The notes under the pieces were generated by a model that was not told the origin of the DNA, did not search any database, and was given only the letters and a program-made list of their open reading frames with translations. From Bifidobacterium felsineum (GTDB lineage Bacteria; Actinomycetota; Actinomycetes; Actinomycetales; Bifidobacteriaceae): a DNA stretch of 64,000 nucleotides. The stretch spans positions 186,001 through 250,000 of the forward strand of contig NZ_PEBJ01000003.1 of NCBI RefSeq assembly GCF_002802915.1, given 5' to 3'. The translations under genes and the position numbers were made by a program. Shown one piece after another: positions 9,489-17,983 of the stretch (its first letter is position 1; every line of letters starts with the position of its first letter).

Positions 9489-10526
9489 ATGCCAAAAGCA
9501 TATGAAAACGCCGGCGTTAGCGTCGAAGCCGGATACGAAGTCGTCAAGCGCATCAAGTCCCATGTGGCTCGCACCAACCGCCCTGGCGTGGTGGGCGGCA
9601 TCGGCGGCTTCGGCGGCCTGTTCGACCTCGCTTCCCTGGGTTACAAGGAGCCGGTGCTGATTTCCGGCACTGATGGCGTAGGCACCAAGCTTATGGTGGC
9701 GAAGATGGTCGGCAAGCACAACACCATCGGCATCGACTGCGTGGCCATGTGTGTCAATGACATCGCCGCTCAGGGCGCTGAACCGCTGTTCTTCCTCGAC
9801 TACATCGCCTGCGGCAAGAACGATCCGGCCCTGCTGGAGCAGGTCGTGGCCGGCGTGGCCGATGGCTGCGTTCAGGCCGGTTCCGCACTGGTCGGCGGCG
9901 AAACCGCTGAAATGCCAGGCATGTACGACGAAGATGAATACGATCTGGCCGGTTTCTCCGTGGGCGTGGCAGAAAAGTCCGCCATTGTGGACGGCTCCAC
10001 CATCGCCGAAGGCGACACCCTGATCGGCCTGCCTTCCACCGGCGTGCACTCCAACGGCTTCTCCCTGGTGCGCAAGGCCCTGTTCGAGCAGGCCGGCTAC
10101 ACCGTGGACACCGAACTGGATGAGCTCGGCGGCGAAAAGCTCGGCGACGTGCTGCTGACCCCGACCAAGATCTACGTGAAGGCCCTCTCCCCGCTGTTCA
10201 AGGCCGGAGTGGTCAAGGGCGTGGCTCACATCACCGGCGGCGGTTTCATCGAGAACGTGCCGCGTATGATTCCGGATGGCCTCGCCGCCGAAATCAACCT
10301 CGGCTCCTGGCCTGTGCTGCCAATCTTCAACGTGTTGGAGAAGGCCGGCGACATCGATCACAAGGAGATGTACAACATCTTCAACATGGGCATCGGCATG
10401 GTGCTCGCCGTTCCGGCGGAGCGCGCCGACGAAACCCTGAAGCTGCTCGAATCCAACGGTGAGACCGGCTACGTGATCGGTCAAATCACCAAGGACACCG
10501 ACGGCACGCAGATCACGCTTAAGTAA
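9489..10526 (+). CDS. purM: Phosphoribosylformylglycinamidine cyclo-ligase (AIR synthetase)
   Basis: It converts FGAM to AIR using ATP, the fifth step of purine synthesis. It has 345 residues, the usual length. Family motifs seen are [14 protein letters not shown] (nucleotide/metal loop), [31 protein letters not shown] and [20 protein letters not shown] site lies 7 bases before the ATG. The gene follows purF after 50 bases with no terminator, so co-transcription is likely. Confidence 0.97.
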   Translation: MPKAYENAGVSVEAGYEVVKRIKSHVARTNRPGVVGGIGGFGGLFDLASLGYKEPVLISGTDGVGTKLMVAKMVGKHNTIGIDCVAMCVNDIAAQGAEPLFFLDYIACGKNDPALLEQVVAGVADGCVQAGSALVGGETAEMPGMYDEDEYDLAGFSVGVAEKSAIVDGSTIAEGDTLIGLPSTGVHSNGFSLVRKALFEQAGYTVDTELDELGGEKLGDVLLTPTKIYVKALSPLFKAGVVKGVAHITGGGFIENVPRMIPDGLAAEINLGSWPVLPIFNVLEKAGDIDHKEMYNIFNMGIGMVLAVPAERADETLKLLESNGETGYVIGQITKDTDGTQITLK

Positions 10527-10546
10527 CGTTTAGCAATTCGCATTTT

Positions 10547-10571
10547 GGCTCCCCTCACTTGATGGGGAGCC
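10547..10571 (+). other. Hairpin between purM and purD
   Basis: GGCTCCCC (10547-10554) pairs perfectly with GGGGAGCC (10564-10571). No T run follows and the purD ribosome site is 7 bases further on. It could be a processing or stability element that adjusts purD relative to purM. Confidence 0.6.
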
Positions 10572-10592
10572 AACTCATTGGAAAGGACAATC

Positions 10593-11861
10593 ATGGGTCA
10601 GAAAGTTCTCGTCATCGGCTCCGGCGCACGCGAACACACCATTGCGTACACACTGCTCAAGTCCCCCAGCGTTGATGAGGTTACTGTCGCTCCGGGCAAC
10701 CCGGGCATGGCCAAGGACGGCATCCACATCACTCAGCTGAGCCAGTCCAACCATGCCGCGCTCATCGATTTCGTACAGCAAAACAACTACGACTGGGTCT
10801 TCGTCGGCCCGGAAGTGCCGCTGATCGAAGGCATCGTGGATGACTTTGCCGCAGCAGGCATCAAGGCATTCGGCCCGAGCAAGGCCGCCGCACAGATTGA
10901 AGGCTCCAAGGACTTCGCCAAGCAGCTCATGGAGCGTCACAACATCCCCACCGCCAAGTACCAGACCTTCAGCGATCTGGAGCTCGCCAAGGACTATGTG
11001 AACGAGCATGGCGCCCCGATCGTCATCAAGGCTGACGGCCTGGCAGCCGGCAAAGGCGTGACCGTGGCCATGGACCTACACACCGCCATCCGCGCTCTTG
11101 AAGACATCTTCGTCGACCACCGTTTCGGCTCCGCCGGCGCCAAGGTGGTTATCGAGGACTTCCTCGAGGGTCAGGAATTCTCCCTGATGAGCTTCGTCAA
11201 CGGCACTGAATTCTGGCCGATGCCAATCTCCCAGGATCACAAGCGCGCCTACGACGGCGACGAGGGTCCGAACACCGGCGGCATGGGTGCTTACAGCCCG
11301 GTCCCGCAGATTCCGCAGTCTGTAATCGACGAGGCCATCGAGAAGATCGTGCGCCCCACCGTCGAAGGCATGGCCGAGGAAGGCACCCCGTTCACCGGCA
11401 TCCTCTACGCCGGCCTAATCGCCACCGCCGATGGCCCGAAGGTCATCGAGTTCAACGCCCGCTTCGGCGACCCGGAAACCGAAGTCGTGCTTCCGAAGCT
11501 CACCTCTGATTTCGGCGCCGGCATCAACGCCATCCTGAACGGCGGTACCCCCGAATTCACTTGGAATGAATCCAACGCCACTCTTGGCGTGGTGCTCGCC
11601 TCCAAAGGCTACCCGGAGAATGTGATCAAGGGTGCCCGCGTGCCCGAAATCGATGTCGACGAGGATTCCCACGTCTTCTACGCCGGCGTCGTCTCCGACG
11701 GCAAGGGTGGTCTTGTGGCCAACTCCGGCCGCGTACTGCTCGTCGAAACTTCCGCCCCGGACATCAAGTCCGCACAGGACAAGGTCTATGCGATTATCGA
11801 CAAGCTCGAACTTCGTGGCTTGTTCTACCGCCACGATATCGGCTTCAAAGCCCTGAAGTAG
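10593..11861 (+). CDS. purD: Phosphoribosylamine--glycine ligase (GAR synthetase)
   Basis: It joins glycine to phosphoribosylamine with ATP, the second step of purine synthesis. 422 residues, normal length. The N-terminal fold begins VLVIGSGAREHTIAY; the ATP-grasp part carries VIKADGLAAGKGV, DHKRAYDGDEGPNTGGMGAY and FNARFGDPE. The ATG at 10593 has AAAGGA at 5-6 bases; a GTG/TTG-type extension of five codons upstream has no better site. The stop codon itself lies inside the left arm of a large inverted repeat (11852-11958). Confidence 0.97.
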   Translation: MGQKVLVIGSGAREHTIAYTLLKSPSVDEVTVAPGNPGMAKDGIHITQLSQSNHAALIDFVQQNNYDWVFVGPEVPLIEGIVDDFAAAGIKAFGPSKAAAQIEGSKDFAKQLMERHNIPTAKYQTFSDLELAKDYVNEHGAPIVIKADGLAAGKGVTVAMDLHTAIRALEDIFVDHRFGSAGAKVVIEDFLEGQEFSLMSFVNGTEFWPMPISQDHKRAYDGDEGPNTGGMGAYSPVPQIPQSVIDEAIEKIVRPTVEGMAEEGTPFTGILYAGLIATADGPKVIEFNARFGDPETEVVLPKLTSDFGAGINAILNGGTPEFTWNESNATLGVVLASKGYPENVIKGARVPEIDVDEDSHVFYAGVVSDGKGGLVANSGRVLLVETSAPDIKSAQDKVYAIIDKLELRGLFYRHDIGFKALK

Positions 11862-11958
11862 CAGAAGCAGCACATCTGCTGCGTTGCGGTCTCGTCGACG
11901 TACTTTCGTACGCCTTCCTCGACGCGCCTTGCAGCTGCACTACTTCTGCTACTTCAGG
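11852..11958. repeat. Large palindromic element at the 3' end of purD
   Basis: Perfect 16-bp arms (11852-11867 and 11943-11958) enclose a 75-base core that contains smaller hairpins around CAGCACATCTGCTG and GTACTTTCGTAC. The left arm is the last codons and stop of purD, so the right arm is an inverted copy of the gene end. The core resembles palindromic sequences dispersed in many gut bacterial genomes (recollection, unchecked). Confidence 0.75.
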
Positions 11959-11961
11959 AAC

Positions 11962-12065
11962 CTGAATGTGTGATGATGGAGCGTCCTCACACATTCAGCA
12001 AGCTGAAGTAAAAAGCACACATGGATTTGCCCCTGTGCCTACGAAAACTGATAGGTACAGGGGCA
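11962..12065 (+). other. Two further hairpins before the NlpC/P60 gene
   Basis: A 12-bp perfect stem (11962-11973 with 11987-11998) is followed by a 14-bp stem with one mismatch (12028-12041 with 12052-12065). Neither has a T run, so a terminator role for purFMD is possible but unproven. The second hairpin is 38 bases before the next coding start and could be part of its leader. Confidence 0.6.
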
Positions 12066-12102
12066 AAGCTATAGTTAGTGGCAGTTTGTCCGGAAGGAAT
12101 TA

Positions 12103-12834
12103 TTGCACTTTATGCTGAATATCAATCGCACCGGTAAATTCGCCGCTGTCGCTGCCTGCGTTGCAGCTTTCGCTCTTCCGATGGGTATTGTTCCTATGGC
12201 CACCGCTGCTGAAGCAACTTCCAACACGGTAGCTTCCTCACGCGCATTTCCTGCGGTCAAGACCACCCGCCATATCACCGTCGGCGTGGAATCCACTTCC
12301 ACCGACGCCTCTGGTGATTGGGGTGACGTTGAATCCCTGAATGTGCCGCAGACCAAGTCTCAGGCGGAGAAAGATGCGGAAGCCAAGGCAAAAGCCGAGT
12401 CTGAGGCTCAGGCAGCGGCATCCGCAGCTGCGAGCCGCAGCGCTTCTCGTTCTTCCCTTACCACTACGAGCACCTCTACGGCCACTGCGGATGCCCCGGT
12501 CTCCGGTAACGCTTCCGACTTGGTGGCTTATGCACTACAGTTCCAAGGCGCTCCATACGTGTACGGCGGCACCACTCCTAGCGGCTGGGATTGCTCCGGC
12601 TTCACCTCGTATGTATTCGCCCACTTCGGCATTACCTTGCCTCGCATCGCCGCCAACCAGGGTTCGGCTGGCACGCGAGTCTCCACTCCCCAGATTGGCG
12701 ATTTGATGGTCAGCTCCACTCATGCTGGCATCTACATTGGCAACGGCATGATGATTCACGCAATGAACCCGGCTCAGGGCACGCAGGTCACTCCGGTGAT
12801 GAGCGGCATGACTTATTACCGAGTGCTGCAATAA
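12103..12834 (+). CDS. Secreted NlpC/P60 peptidoglycan endopeptidase
   Basis: A cell-wall hydrolase of about 240 residues, exported by a signal peptide (charged INRTGK, hydrophobic core to MATAAEA, about residues 8-36). An Ala/Glu/Lys-rich coiled region (about 85-110) follows, then a Ser/Thr linker. The C-terminal catalytic domain (about 135-243) has the Cys in GWDCSGFTSYVF, the His in STHAGIYIGNGMMIH and a polar third residue in that segment. GGAAGGA is 4 bases from the TTG at 12103 and 13 bases from the ATG at 12112; the TTG is preferred on spacing. The expected activity is D-Glu-diaminoacid peptide cleavage during cell separation. A long perfect hairpin follows the gene. Confidence 0.9.
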   Translation: MHFMLNINRTGKFAAVAACVAAFALPMGIVPMATAAEATSNTVASSRAFPAVKTTRHITVGVESTSTDASGDWGDVESLNVPQTKSQAEKDAEAKAKAESEAQAAASAAASRSASRSSLTTTSTSTATADAPVSGNASDLVAYALQFQGAPYVYGGTTPSGWDCSGFTSYVFAHFGITLPRIAANQGSAGTRVSTPQIGDLMVSSTHAGIYIGNGMMIHAMNPAQGTQVTPVMSGMTYYRVLQ

Positions 12835-12863
12835 CATTTCTACGCGTATATACCGTATAGCCG

Positions 12864-12923
12864 TATAGCAAAGGGGGTTGCTGCTAGTGGTTCATCCACT
12901 CGGCGGCAACCCCCTTTGCTATA
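12864..12923 (+). terminator. Hairpin after the NlpC/P60 gene
   Basis: Perfect 18-bp arms (12864-12881 and 12906-12923) contain an A-rich start and a CCCCCTTT end. The loop carries a second small hairpin, AGTGGTTCATCCACT. There is no free T tract beyond the stem, but the shape fits a strong terminator. Confidence 0.7.
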
Positions 12924-13062
12924 CCTGTTGTGGCATTATGAGCCGTAAAACCTACCGCAATCCACAAAACCGTTGAAAATCCTCGATTTTTTACAGAATC
13001 AGGCAGATTTTTTGCCGTTCGGCATAAGAGCATGGTTTACGGTCTGTCGGTTTGACCGGTGT

Positions 13063-13582
13063 ATGGATACACAATTGCAACAGTCGGCATCAACATCCGT
13101 CGAAGACAACGGGGATGTTCGCAGTGAGTTCCTGCGCAACAAGGCCATCGTCAACACAATCCTCTCGGACGTGCCGTTCGCGGAAGCGAGCCGACGATAT
13201 GGGGTGACGCGCCAGTGGGCGCACGAGCTGAAGCGCCGATGCGAACGGGAGGTCGAACGGATCGTCGCGATTCGACGGGAACTGATTGTCAAGGGTTTGG
13301 ACGCGGACTCGGGGTCCGCCGCCGAACGAACGGAACCCGTATGCGCCGATGTCACCGCCCCGCCAAACTCCACAAGGTCAGCAAAAACGGCTGCATCATG
13401 CAAAAATCATCGCGGACGGACGGCGCACCGTCAACGTCGGCAGGAAGAACGCCGACAAAACCGTGGAACTGGAAATCGCCCACGGCATCATCACCATCAT
13501 CGCCCCGGTCACCGGAAAGATTCTCGCCGAACAAACCCTCGACACCACCCGCGACTACCAGTACCGTAAACCCATGCCGGGT
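13063..13582 (+). pseudogene. Decayed transposase/integrase (IS481-like remnant)
   Basis: The first frame (from ATG 13063) gives a helix-turn-helix region containing VPFAEASRRYGVTRQWAHEL. After about 13290 the continuation lies in another frame, ending with IAPVTGKILAEQTLDTTRDY, a C-terminus I associate with actinobacterial IS481/integrase-core transposases. The central DDE catalytic domain is missing, so both a large internal deletion and a frameshift are implied. No terminal inverted repeats were found. Family assignment is tentative. Confidence 0.55.
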
Positions 13583-13685
13583 GTCAACCATGCCCCCTCA
13601 CGCATCGCATTTCCTCATTTGGCAGGTTGGTCGCAGAGGGCGGTCCAGCCGGGTACATGCAATGGCTGCATCGCGACGGTTGCGG

Positions 13686-15206
13686 CTACAGGAATTTGAT
13701 GAGTTTGGTCTTGAACTCGTCCAGTGGCGGGTAAACCAACTTCAACGTATCGGGGAACTGCGGCTTGGCGACCACGGTTTTGATATGGCTGAATGTCTCG
13801 AAGCCTGTCTTGCCGTGGTAAGCGCCCATGCCCGAAGCGCCAACGCCGCCAAAGGGGAGCCTGCTGGACAACAGCTGAGCCAACGTCAGCGAATAGCCCA
13901 GTGAGCCCGATGAGGTACGACGCTCAAATGCCAATCTCACCGCACGACGATTCGAAAACACGTATGCGGCAAGCGGGCGCGGGCGAGCGTTGATGAATCG
14001 AATGGCGGCATCAGCATCTTCGACCACCAAAATCGGCAGAATCGGGCCGAAAATCTCTTCGTTCATCACCGGCGCATACGGCTGTGTGCCGAGCAATACG
14101 GTAGGTGCGATATACCGGGTTTCACGGTTCACCGCTCCCCCGCATACCAGTCGCCCTGCGGAATCGATGACGCCCGGAGCCTGCTGAGCCTTGCGCGAAG
14201 CAAGGGCATCAAGTCCCACATTGATGCGACGTCCGACCATCTCGGCAGCTGCGCCGACTGCGGACGCGGCTTTGATCAGAGGCGAACTGGGCTCTTGCGG
14301 TGGTACCGTTCCAGCGGGCAGGAGCTTCAGCAATCGCTCGAAATGACGATCGTTGATGATGCGGCCGTAATCCTCTGACGTTTCCGGATTTTCGCCGTAG
14401 AACTCGGTTACGGCTACGGAGATGCGCTTGGCCAACGCTTCAGCGATGTCCGGCGTGACAAGCACGTAATCGGGGGCCACGCAGGTCTGGCCGGCGTTGG
14501 AGAACTTGCCCCATGCGATGCGCCGGGCGGCAACGTTCAGGTCAACGGTATTGTCCACGAAGCACGGCGATTTGCCTCCGAGTTCCAGCGTGACCGGCGT
14601 CAGATGCTTGGCTGCGGCGGCCATGACGATCTTACCGACGCGTTCGCCGCCGGTGTAGAAGATATGGTCGAATGCGCAGTCCAGTAGTTCGCCGGTTTCC
14701 TTTGGCCCGCCTTCCACAACGGTAATTGCTTCCTGATCGAGATATTGCGCAACCAGCTTGGCGATCAATGCTGACATGTGAGGCGCCAACTCGGAAGGCT
14801 TGATGCAGACGGCATTACCGGCTGCAATCGCATCCGCGAGTGGCTCAAGAGCCAACAGCACCGGATAGTTCCAAGGCGCGATAATCAGCACCACGCCTTT
14901 CGGCTCGGCGATGGTCCATCCTTGCGCCGGTTGCAGGGACCATGGCATCGGCTTGTATTGTCGCTTTGACCAGAACCCCATACGGTTGCGGACGAATCGT
15001 GCTTCGGCAGAGATCAGATTCAGTTCCATCAGCACGGTTTCGCTAGCCGGTTTACCCAAATCGGCCGTCTCGGCTGCGATGAAATCGTGACCGTGCTCGG
15101 CGATCATGCGACGCAGCGCATCTAATTGCTCGCGGCGCCATGTCAAAGGCCTCGTGCGGCCCGATGCATAGGCGCGCTTCAGTTGAGTAAAGGATTCAGG
15201 ATACAT
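13686..15206 (-). CDS. Aldehyde dehydrogenase (class 3-like)
   Basis: An NAD(P)-dependent oxidoreductase of 506 residues converting aldehydes to acids. Seen in order: IAPWNYPVLLALEPLADAI, the general-base Glu in TLELGGKSPCF, the nucleophile Cys in SNAGQTCVAPDYV, EEIFGPILPI, and a C-terminal FGGVGASGMGAYHG. The layout matches the class 3/YwdH type. A stretch of about 45 residues rich in Ala, Pro and Ser sits between LLKLLPAGTVPP and GRLVCGG, where relatives are shorter. The ATG at 15206 has GGAAAGG at 7 bases. It overlaps the end of the upstream GH2 gene by 11 bases, so the pair are co-transcribed; the metabolic link is unknown. Confidence 0.9.
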   Translation of the reverse strand: MYPESFTQLKRAYASGRTRPLTWRREQLDALRRMIAEHGHDFIAAETADLGKPASETVLMELNLISAEARFVRNRMGFWSKRQYKPMPWSLQPAQGWTIAEPKGVVLIIAPWNYPVLLALEPLADAIAAGNAVCIKPSELAPHMSALIAKLVAQYLDQEAITVVEGGPKETGELLDCAFDHIFYTGGERVGKIVMAAAAKHLTPVTLELGGKSPCFVDNTVDLNVAARRIAWGKFSNAGQTCVAPDYVLVTPDIAEALAKRISVAVTEFYGENPETSEDYGRIINDRHFERLLKLLPAGTVPPQEPSSPLIKAASAVGAAAEMVGRRINVGLDALASRKAQQAPGVIDSAGRLVCGGAVNRETRYIAPTVLLGTQPYAPVMNEEIFGPILPILVVEDADAAIRFINARPRPLAAYVFSNRRAVRLAFERRTSSGSLGYSLTLAQLLSSRLPFGGVGASGMGAYHGKTGFETFSHIKTVVAKPQFPDTLKLVYPPLDEFKTKLIKFL

Positions 15207-17814
15207 AAGCATGCCTTTCCGGCTGCACTCGCCAAATAGCCTGGGCACGGCCAAAATAGGTGGTGCAGGCGTTGCCGGTGAGTTCGTCGAAGGTGATGGG
15301 GTTGGCGCTGGCTACGCCCAATAGTTCGGCGTGACTCAGTAATTCCTGCAATTCATTATTGACATGCGAGGTGTGTGCGAGCACCCCCTCCGCCGATGCA
15401 CCATCGTGTGAAACATCATGTGGAACATATGATTGACGTCGATCAGCAGAGGCACCATCATCCGATAGCGCCGCGCCGACAACTACACTGCCGCCTGGCA
15501 GCACCGTGATGCGCCGATCATCGGTCACATGCACCACGCCATCGGCATCAGTCAGCGCGATGGATTCGAAAATGAGTTCGCTGGCTTCCCAACGTGGGTC
15601 ACTGTCAGGGTATGGGTTCACCACATGCTCGAATTGCGTGGTGATTTGCATCGCCGGTCCTGCCGAAGTGAGCGTGCTGCTGGAAATCGCGCGGTCATGC
15701 GCATCATAAGCCGTGGCAATCAGCTCTCCCGGCTCATACGGCACATGGAATTCAGCCATGCATTGGCGCACCGGCGACGTACCAACCACATTGCCATTGA
15801 GCGTCAACTGCACGGTTTTGCCGCCGGAAAACACTTGCACAATCGCCTCGCGACCTTCATAACCGGCCCACGACCAGCTTTCCACACCGTCATGCCCGCG
15901 TTCAATGAACCGAGAGGTACGCCCGGCTCGCGTGGCTCCGTCACCGTAGAGCAATTGCATCGGGCGTACCGTAATGGCGGGCGTGCGGCGAGCGCCCGTC
16001 ACAATCTGCCGATACAGCATTTGGCCAGTGGGCATACCGGTGATATCAATAAGCCCAGAGCCTCCGAGCAATCCCGGATACCGGCGATATGGTCCGGTTG
16101 CGCGCCCGCGGATGGCCATGCGATTGCCGTATTCACGCATCCAGCCATACGGTTCTGGGTTGGCATAGGCCCATGCACTTACCGACGCCTCGCCAATGTA
16201 ATCCCAACCGGTCCAGACAAAGTCGCCGATGAAATATGGCAGACGCTGGGCGTCCGGCCAAGTATAGGCAATCTCTTGCGGGTATGTCTCGCTGGCGCAG
16301 AATACGCGGTCGGGATGTTTGCGGTGGAATCGTTCCGGCCCTTGACGGCAGTAATTCAATCCAGCCACGTCCACTTCATCGAATACATCGCTGGTTTGCC
16401 GCTGCATGATGCCGGTGGCGAGCGCCGCGGGCATCAGCTTATCGATGGCGGTGAGCAGTGCCGGACCGGAGGCATGCTCCAGCGTGGTGTTGAGACCGGG
16501 CTCCCCTTCCACTTTGGCATCATGCTGGTCCATACCGGCCTGGGTTTTCGCCGCCATCGTCAACGAAATCGGATTCACGCAGTCGATTACCGGCCGAGTA
16601 GGGTCAAGCCCTCGAATAATATCCCGCATCGAACGTGCGGCCTCGGCGGCACGCGGCGACTTGGTGTCCGCAATCTCGTTGCCGATGGAATACAGCACCA
16701 CACTGGGATGGTTGCGGTCCTTGCATATCATTGCGGCAAGGTCATCAGCGTAATGTTCGCGGAATGAGCCGGCGTAATCATAGCTGGTTTTATGCATCCA
16801 CCACATGTCGAACGCCTCGTCCATCACCAGCAATCCCAGCTCATCACAGGCGTCGAGGAAAGCTTTGGAAAGCGGATTATGGGCGGAGCGGATGGCATTG
16901 AATCCTTGGTCTTTCATAATGCGCGCACGTCGGTATTCGGCCTGAGGCAGAGTTGCCGCGCCAAGGATGCCGTTATCATGATGCACGCATCCACCGTTGA
17001 GAATCACGCGTTTGCCATTAATGCATAGGCCATGCTGCGCATCGCAGGTCAATGTGCGGATGCCGAAGCGTTCTTCATGCGTATCGAGCATGATGCCGTC
17101 AGCGTCATGCAACGTGATGTGCGCGGTGTAGAGCGCAGGCGAATCAGGAGACCACAGCTGCGCGTGGTCAATCGTGCCGTTACCATCCTGAAATTCGGTC
17201 ACGGCATTGCCGTCGGTATCAGTAATCACAACACTGACATACTGGCCGAGAATCAGCGGATCATCGAGCGCAATAGACACCGTTGCAGCAGCGTTGGCGT
17301 CTTGCATACTCCCCTCGGCAATGGTCGTATTGATGCGCACAGTATCAGGGCGAATCACATCGGCTGAGTCAGCCGTCCACAACCATACCGGGCGGTAGAT
17401 GCCCGAGCCGGAATACCAGCGGGAGTTCGGTACATGGGAGTTGTCCACAAGCACGGTGATGGCATTGGCGCCGGCGTGCAGCAAGCTCGCGATGTCGAAA
17501 TAGTAGTCACCGTACCCATAGGTGAGTTCGCCGGCCGGCTCATCGTTGACCAGCACTGCGGCGCCTGGGTAGACGCCTTCGAATTCGAGCAGGCATGCGG
17601 CCGGCGGGTCTACGAAATCGAGCGTGGTGCGGTATTCGTAGGTGCCGCCTGGATAATAGCCAGTGTTGTAGCCGTTGCCGGTGCGCGGGGTGCGCGGCTC
17701 ATGAATCATCGCGTCATGCGGGAGCGTGATGGATTGCCACGCTCCCTTGCGGCCACTTCTCTTACCGCCAATAGAACGGAACTGCCAACCGGAATTGATA
17801 TTGACGCGCTTCAT
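15196..17814 (-). CDS. Glycoside hydrolase family 2 (beta-galactosidase-like)
   Basis: 872 residues with no signal peptide, so an intracellular glycosidase, probably for imported galactosides. The N-terminal sugar-binding domain ends with SRWYSGSGIYRPVWL, a GH2 hallmark. The TIM barrel has the acid/base Glu in YSIGNEI (about residue 379) and the nucleophile in CASETYPQE (about residue 509). Further beta-sandwich domains follow. Beta-galactosidase is most likely from these motifs, but beta-glucuronidase or other GH2 activities are not excluded. No ribosome site precedes the ATG; instead TACAAT ends 6 bases before it, suggesting a leaderless transcript. The 3' end overlaps the aldehyde dehydrogenase start. 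Confidence 0.88.
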   Translation of the reverse strand: MKRVNINSGWQFRSIGGKRSGRKGAWQSITLPHDAMIHEPRTPRTGNGYNTGYYPGGTYEYRTTLDFVDPPAACLLEFEGVYPGAAVLVNDEPAGELTYGYGDYYFDIASLLHAGANAITVLVDNSHVPNSRWYSGSGIYRPVWLWTADSADVIRPDTVRINTTIAEGSMQDANAAATVSIALDDPLILGQYVSVVITDTDGNAVTEFQDGNGTIDHAQLWSPDSPALYTAHITLHDADGIMLDTHEERFGIRTLTCDAQHGLCINGKRVILNGGCVHHDNGILGAATLPQAEYRRARIMKDQGFNAIRSAHNPLSKAFLDACDELGLLVMDEAFDMWWMHKTSYDYAGSFREHYADDLAAMICKDRNHPSVVLYSIGNEIADTKSPRAAEAARSMRDIIRGLDPTRPVIDCVNPISLTMAAKTQAGMDQHDAKVEGEPGLNTTLEHASGPALLTAIDKLMPAALATGIMQRQTSDVFDEVDVAGLNYCRQGPERFHRKHPDRVFCASETYPQEIAYTWPDAQRLPYFIGDFVWTGWDYIGEASVSAWAYANPEPYGWMREYGNRMAIRGRATGPYRRYPGLLGGSGLIDITGMPTGQMLYRQIVTGARRTPAITVRPMQLLYGDGATRAGRTSRFIERGHDGVESWSWAGYEGREAIVQVFSGGKTVQLTLNGNVVGTSPVRQCMAEFHVPYEPGELIATAYDAHDRAISSSTLTSAGPAMQITTQFEHVVNPYPDSDPRWEASELIFESIALTDADGVVHVTDDRRITVLPGGSVVVGAALSDDGASADRRQSYVPHDVSHDGASAEGVLAHTSHVNNELQELLSHAELLGVASANPITFDELTGNACTTYFGRAQAIWRVQPERHAYVS

Positions 17815-17820
17815 GGCTTT

Positions 17821-17826
17821 ATTGTA
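17821..17826 (-). promoter_or_regulatory. -10 box for a leaderless GH2 transcript
   Basis: On the minus strand TACAAT is followed by six bases and the ATG, the spacing expected if transcription starts at the A of the start codon. No clear -35 is visible. Confidence 0.45.
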
Positions 17827-17840
17827 GATATTCTGGCTTC

Positions 17841-17955
17841 AAATTACGGACTGAAGTGGACGTTTCCGGCAATTCACAGCACAAAATGGACGTTTTGGAA
17901 GCTCAATCCGTCCTATTTGGCGCTTCGAATACGCCAGAACGTCAATTTGAGCCCG
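17841..17955. repeat. Degenerate GGAC/GTCC inverted repeats upstream of the GH2 gene
   Basis: TGGACGTT occurs at 17857 and 17887 (30 bp apart). Inverted relatives occur around 17908 (CCGTCC) and 17938 (AACGTC), also 30 bp apart. The segment GCTCAA...TTGAGC (17901-17952) closes an imperfect stem. It resembles the palindrome array at 52505-52666. Confidence 0.45.
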
Positions 17956-17983
17956 TGTTTTGCAGCATTTCGGCCGATTTGCT

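Noticed and set aside
12028..12102. c-di-AMP (ydaO) riboswitch before the NlpC/P60 gene
   Set aside because: The gene type fits, but the leader has only one simple hairpin and about 75 bases, too short for that structure.
15529..16767. 412-codon frame on the plus strand
   Set aside because: Antisense to the GH2 gene, which has catalytic motifs in the right places.
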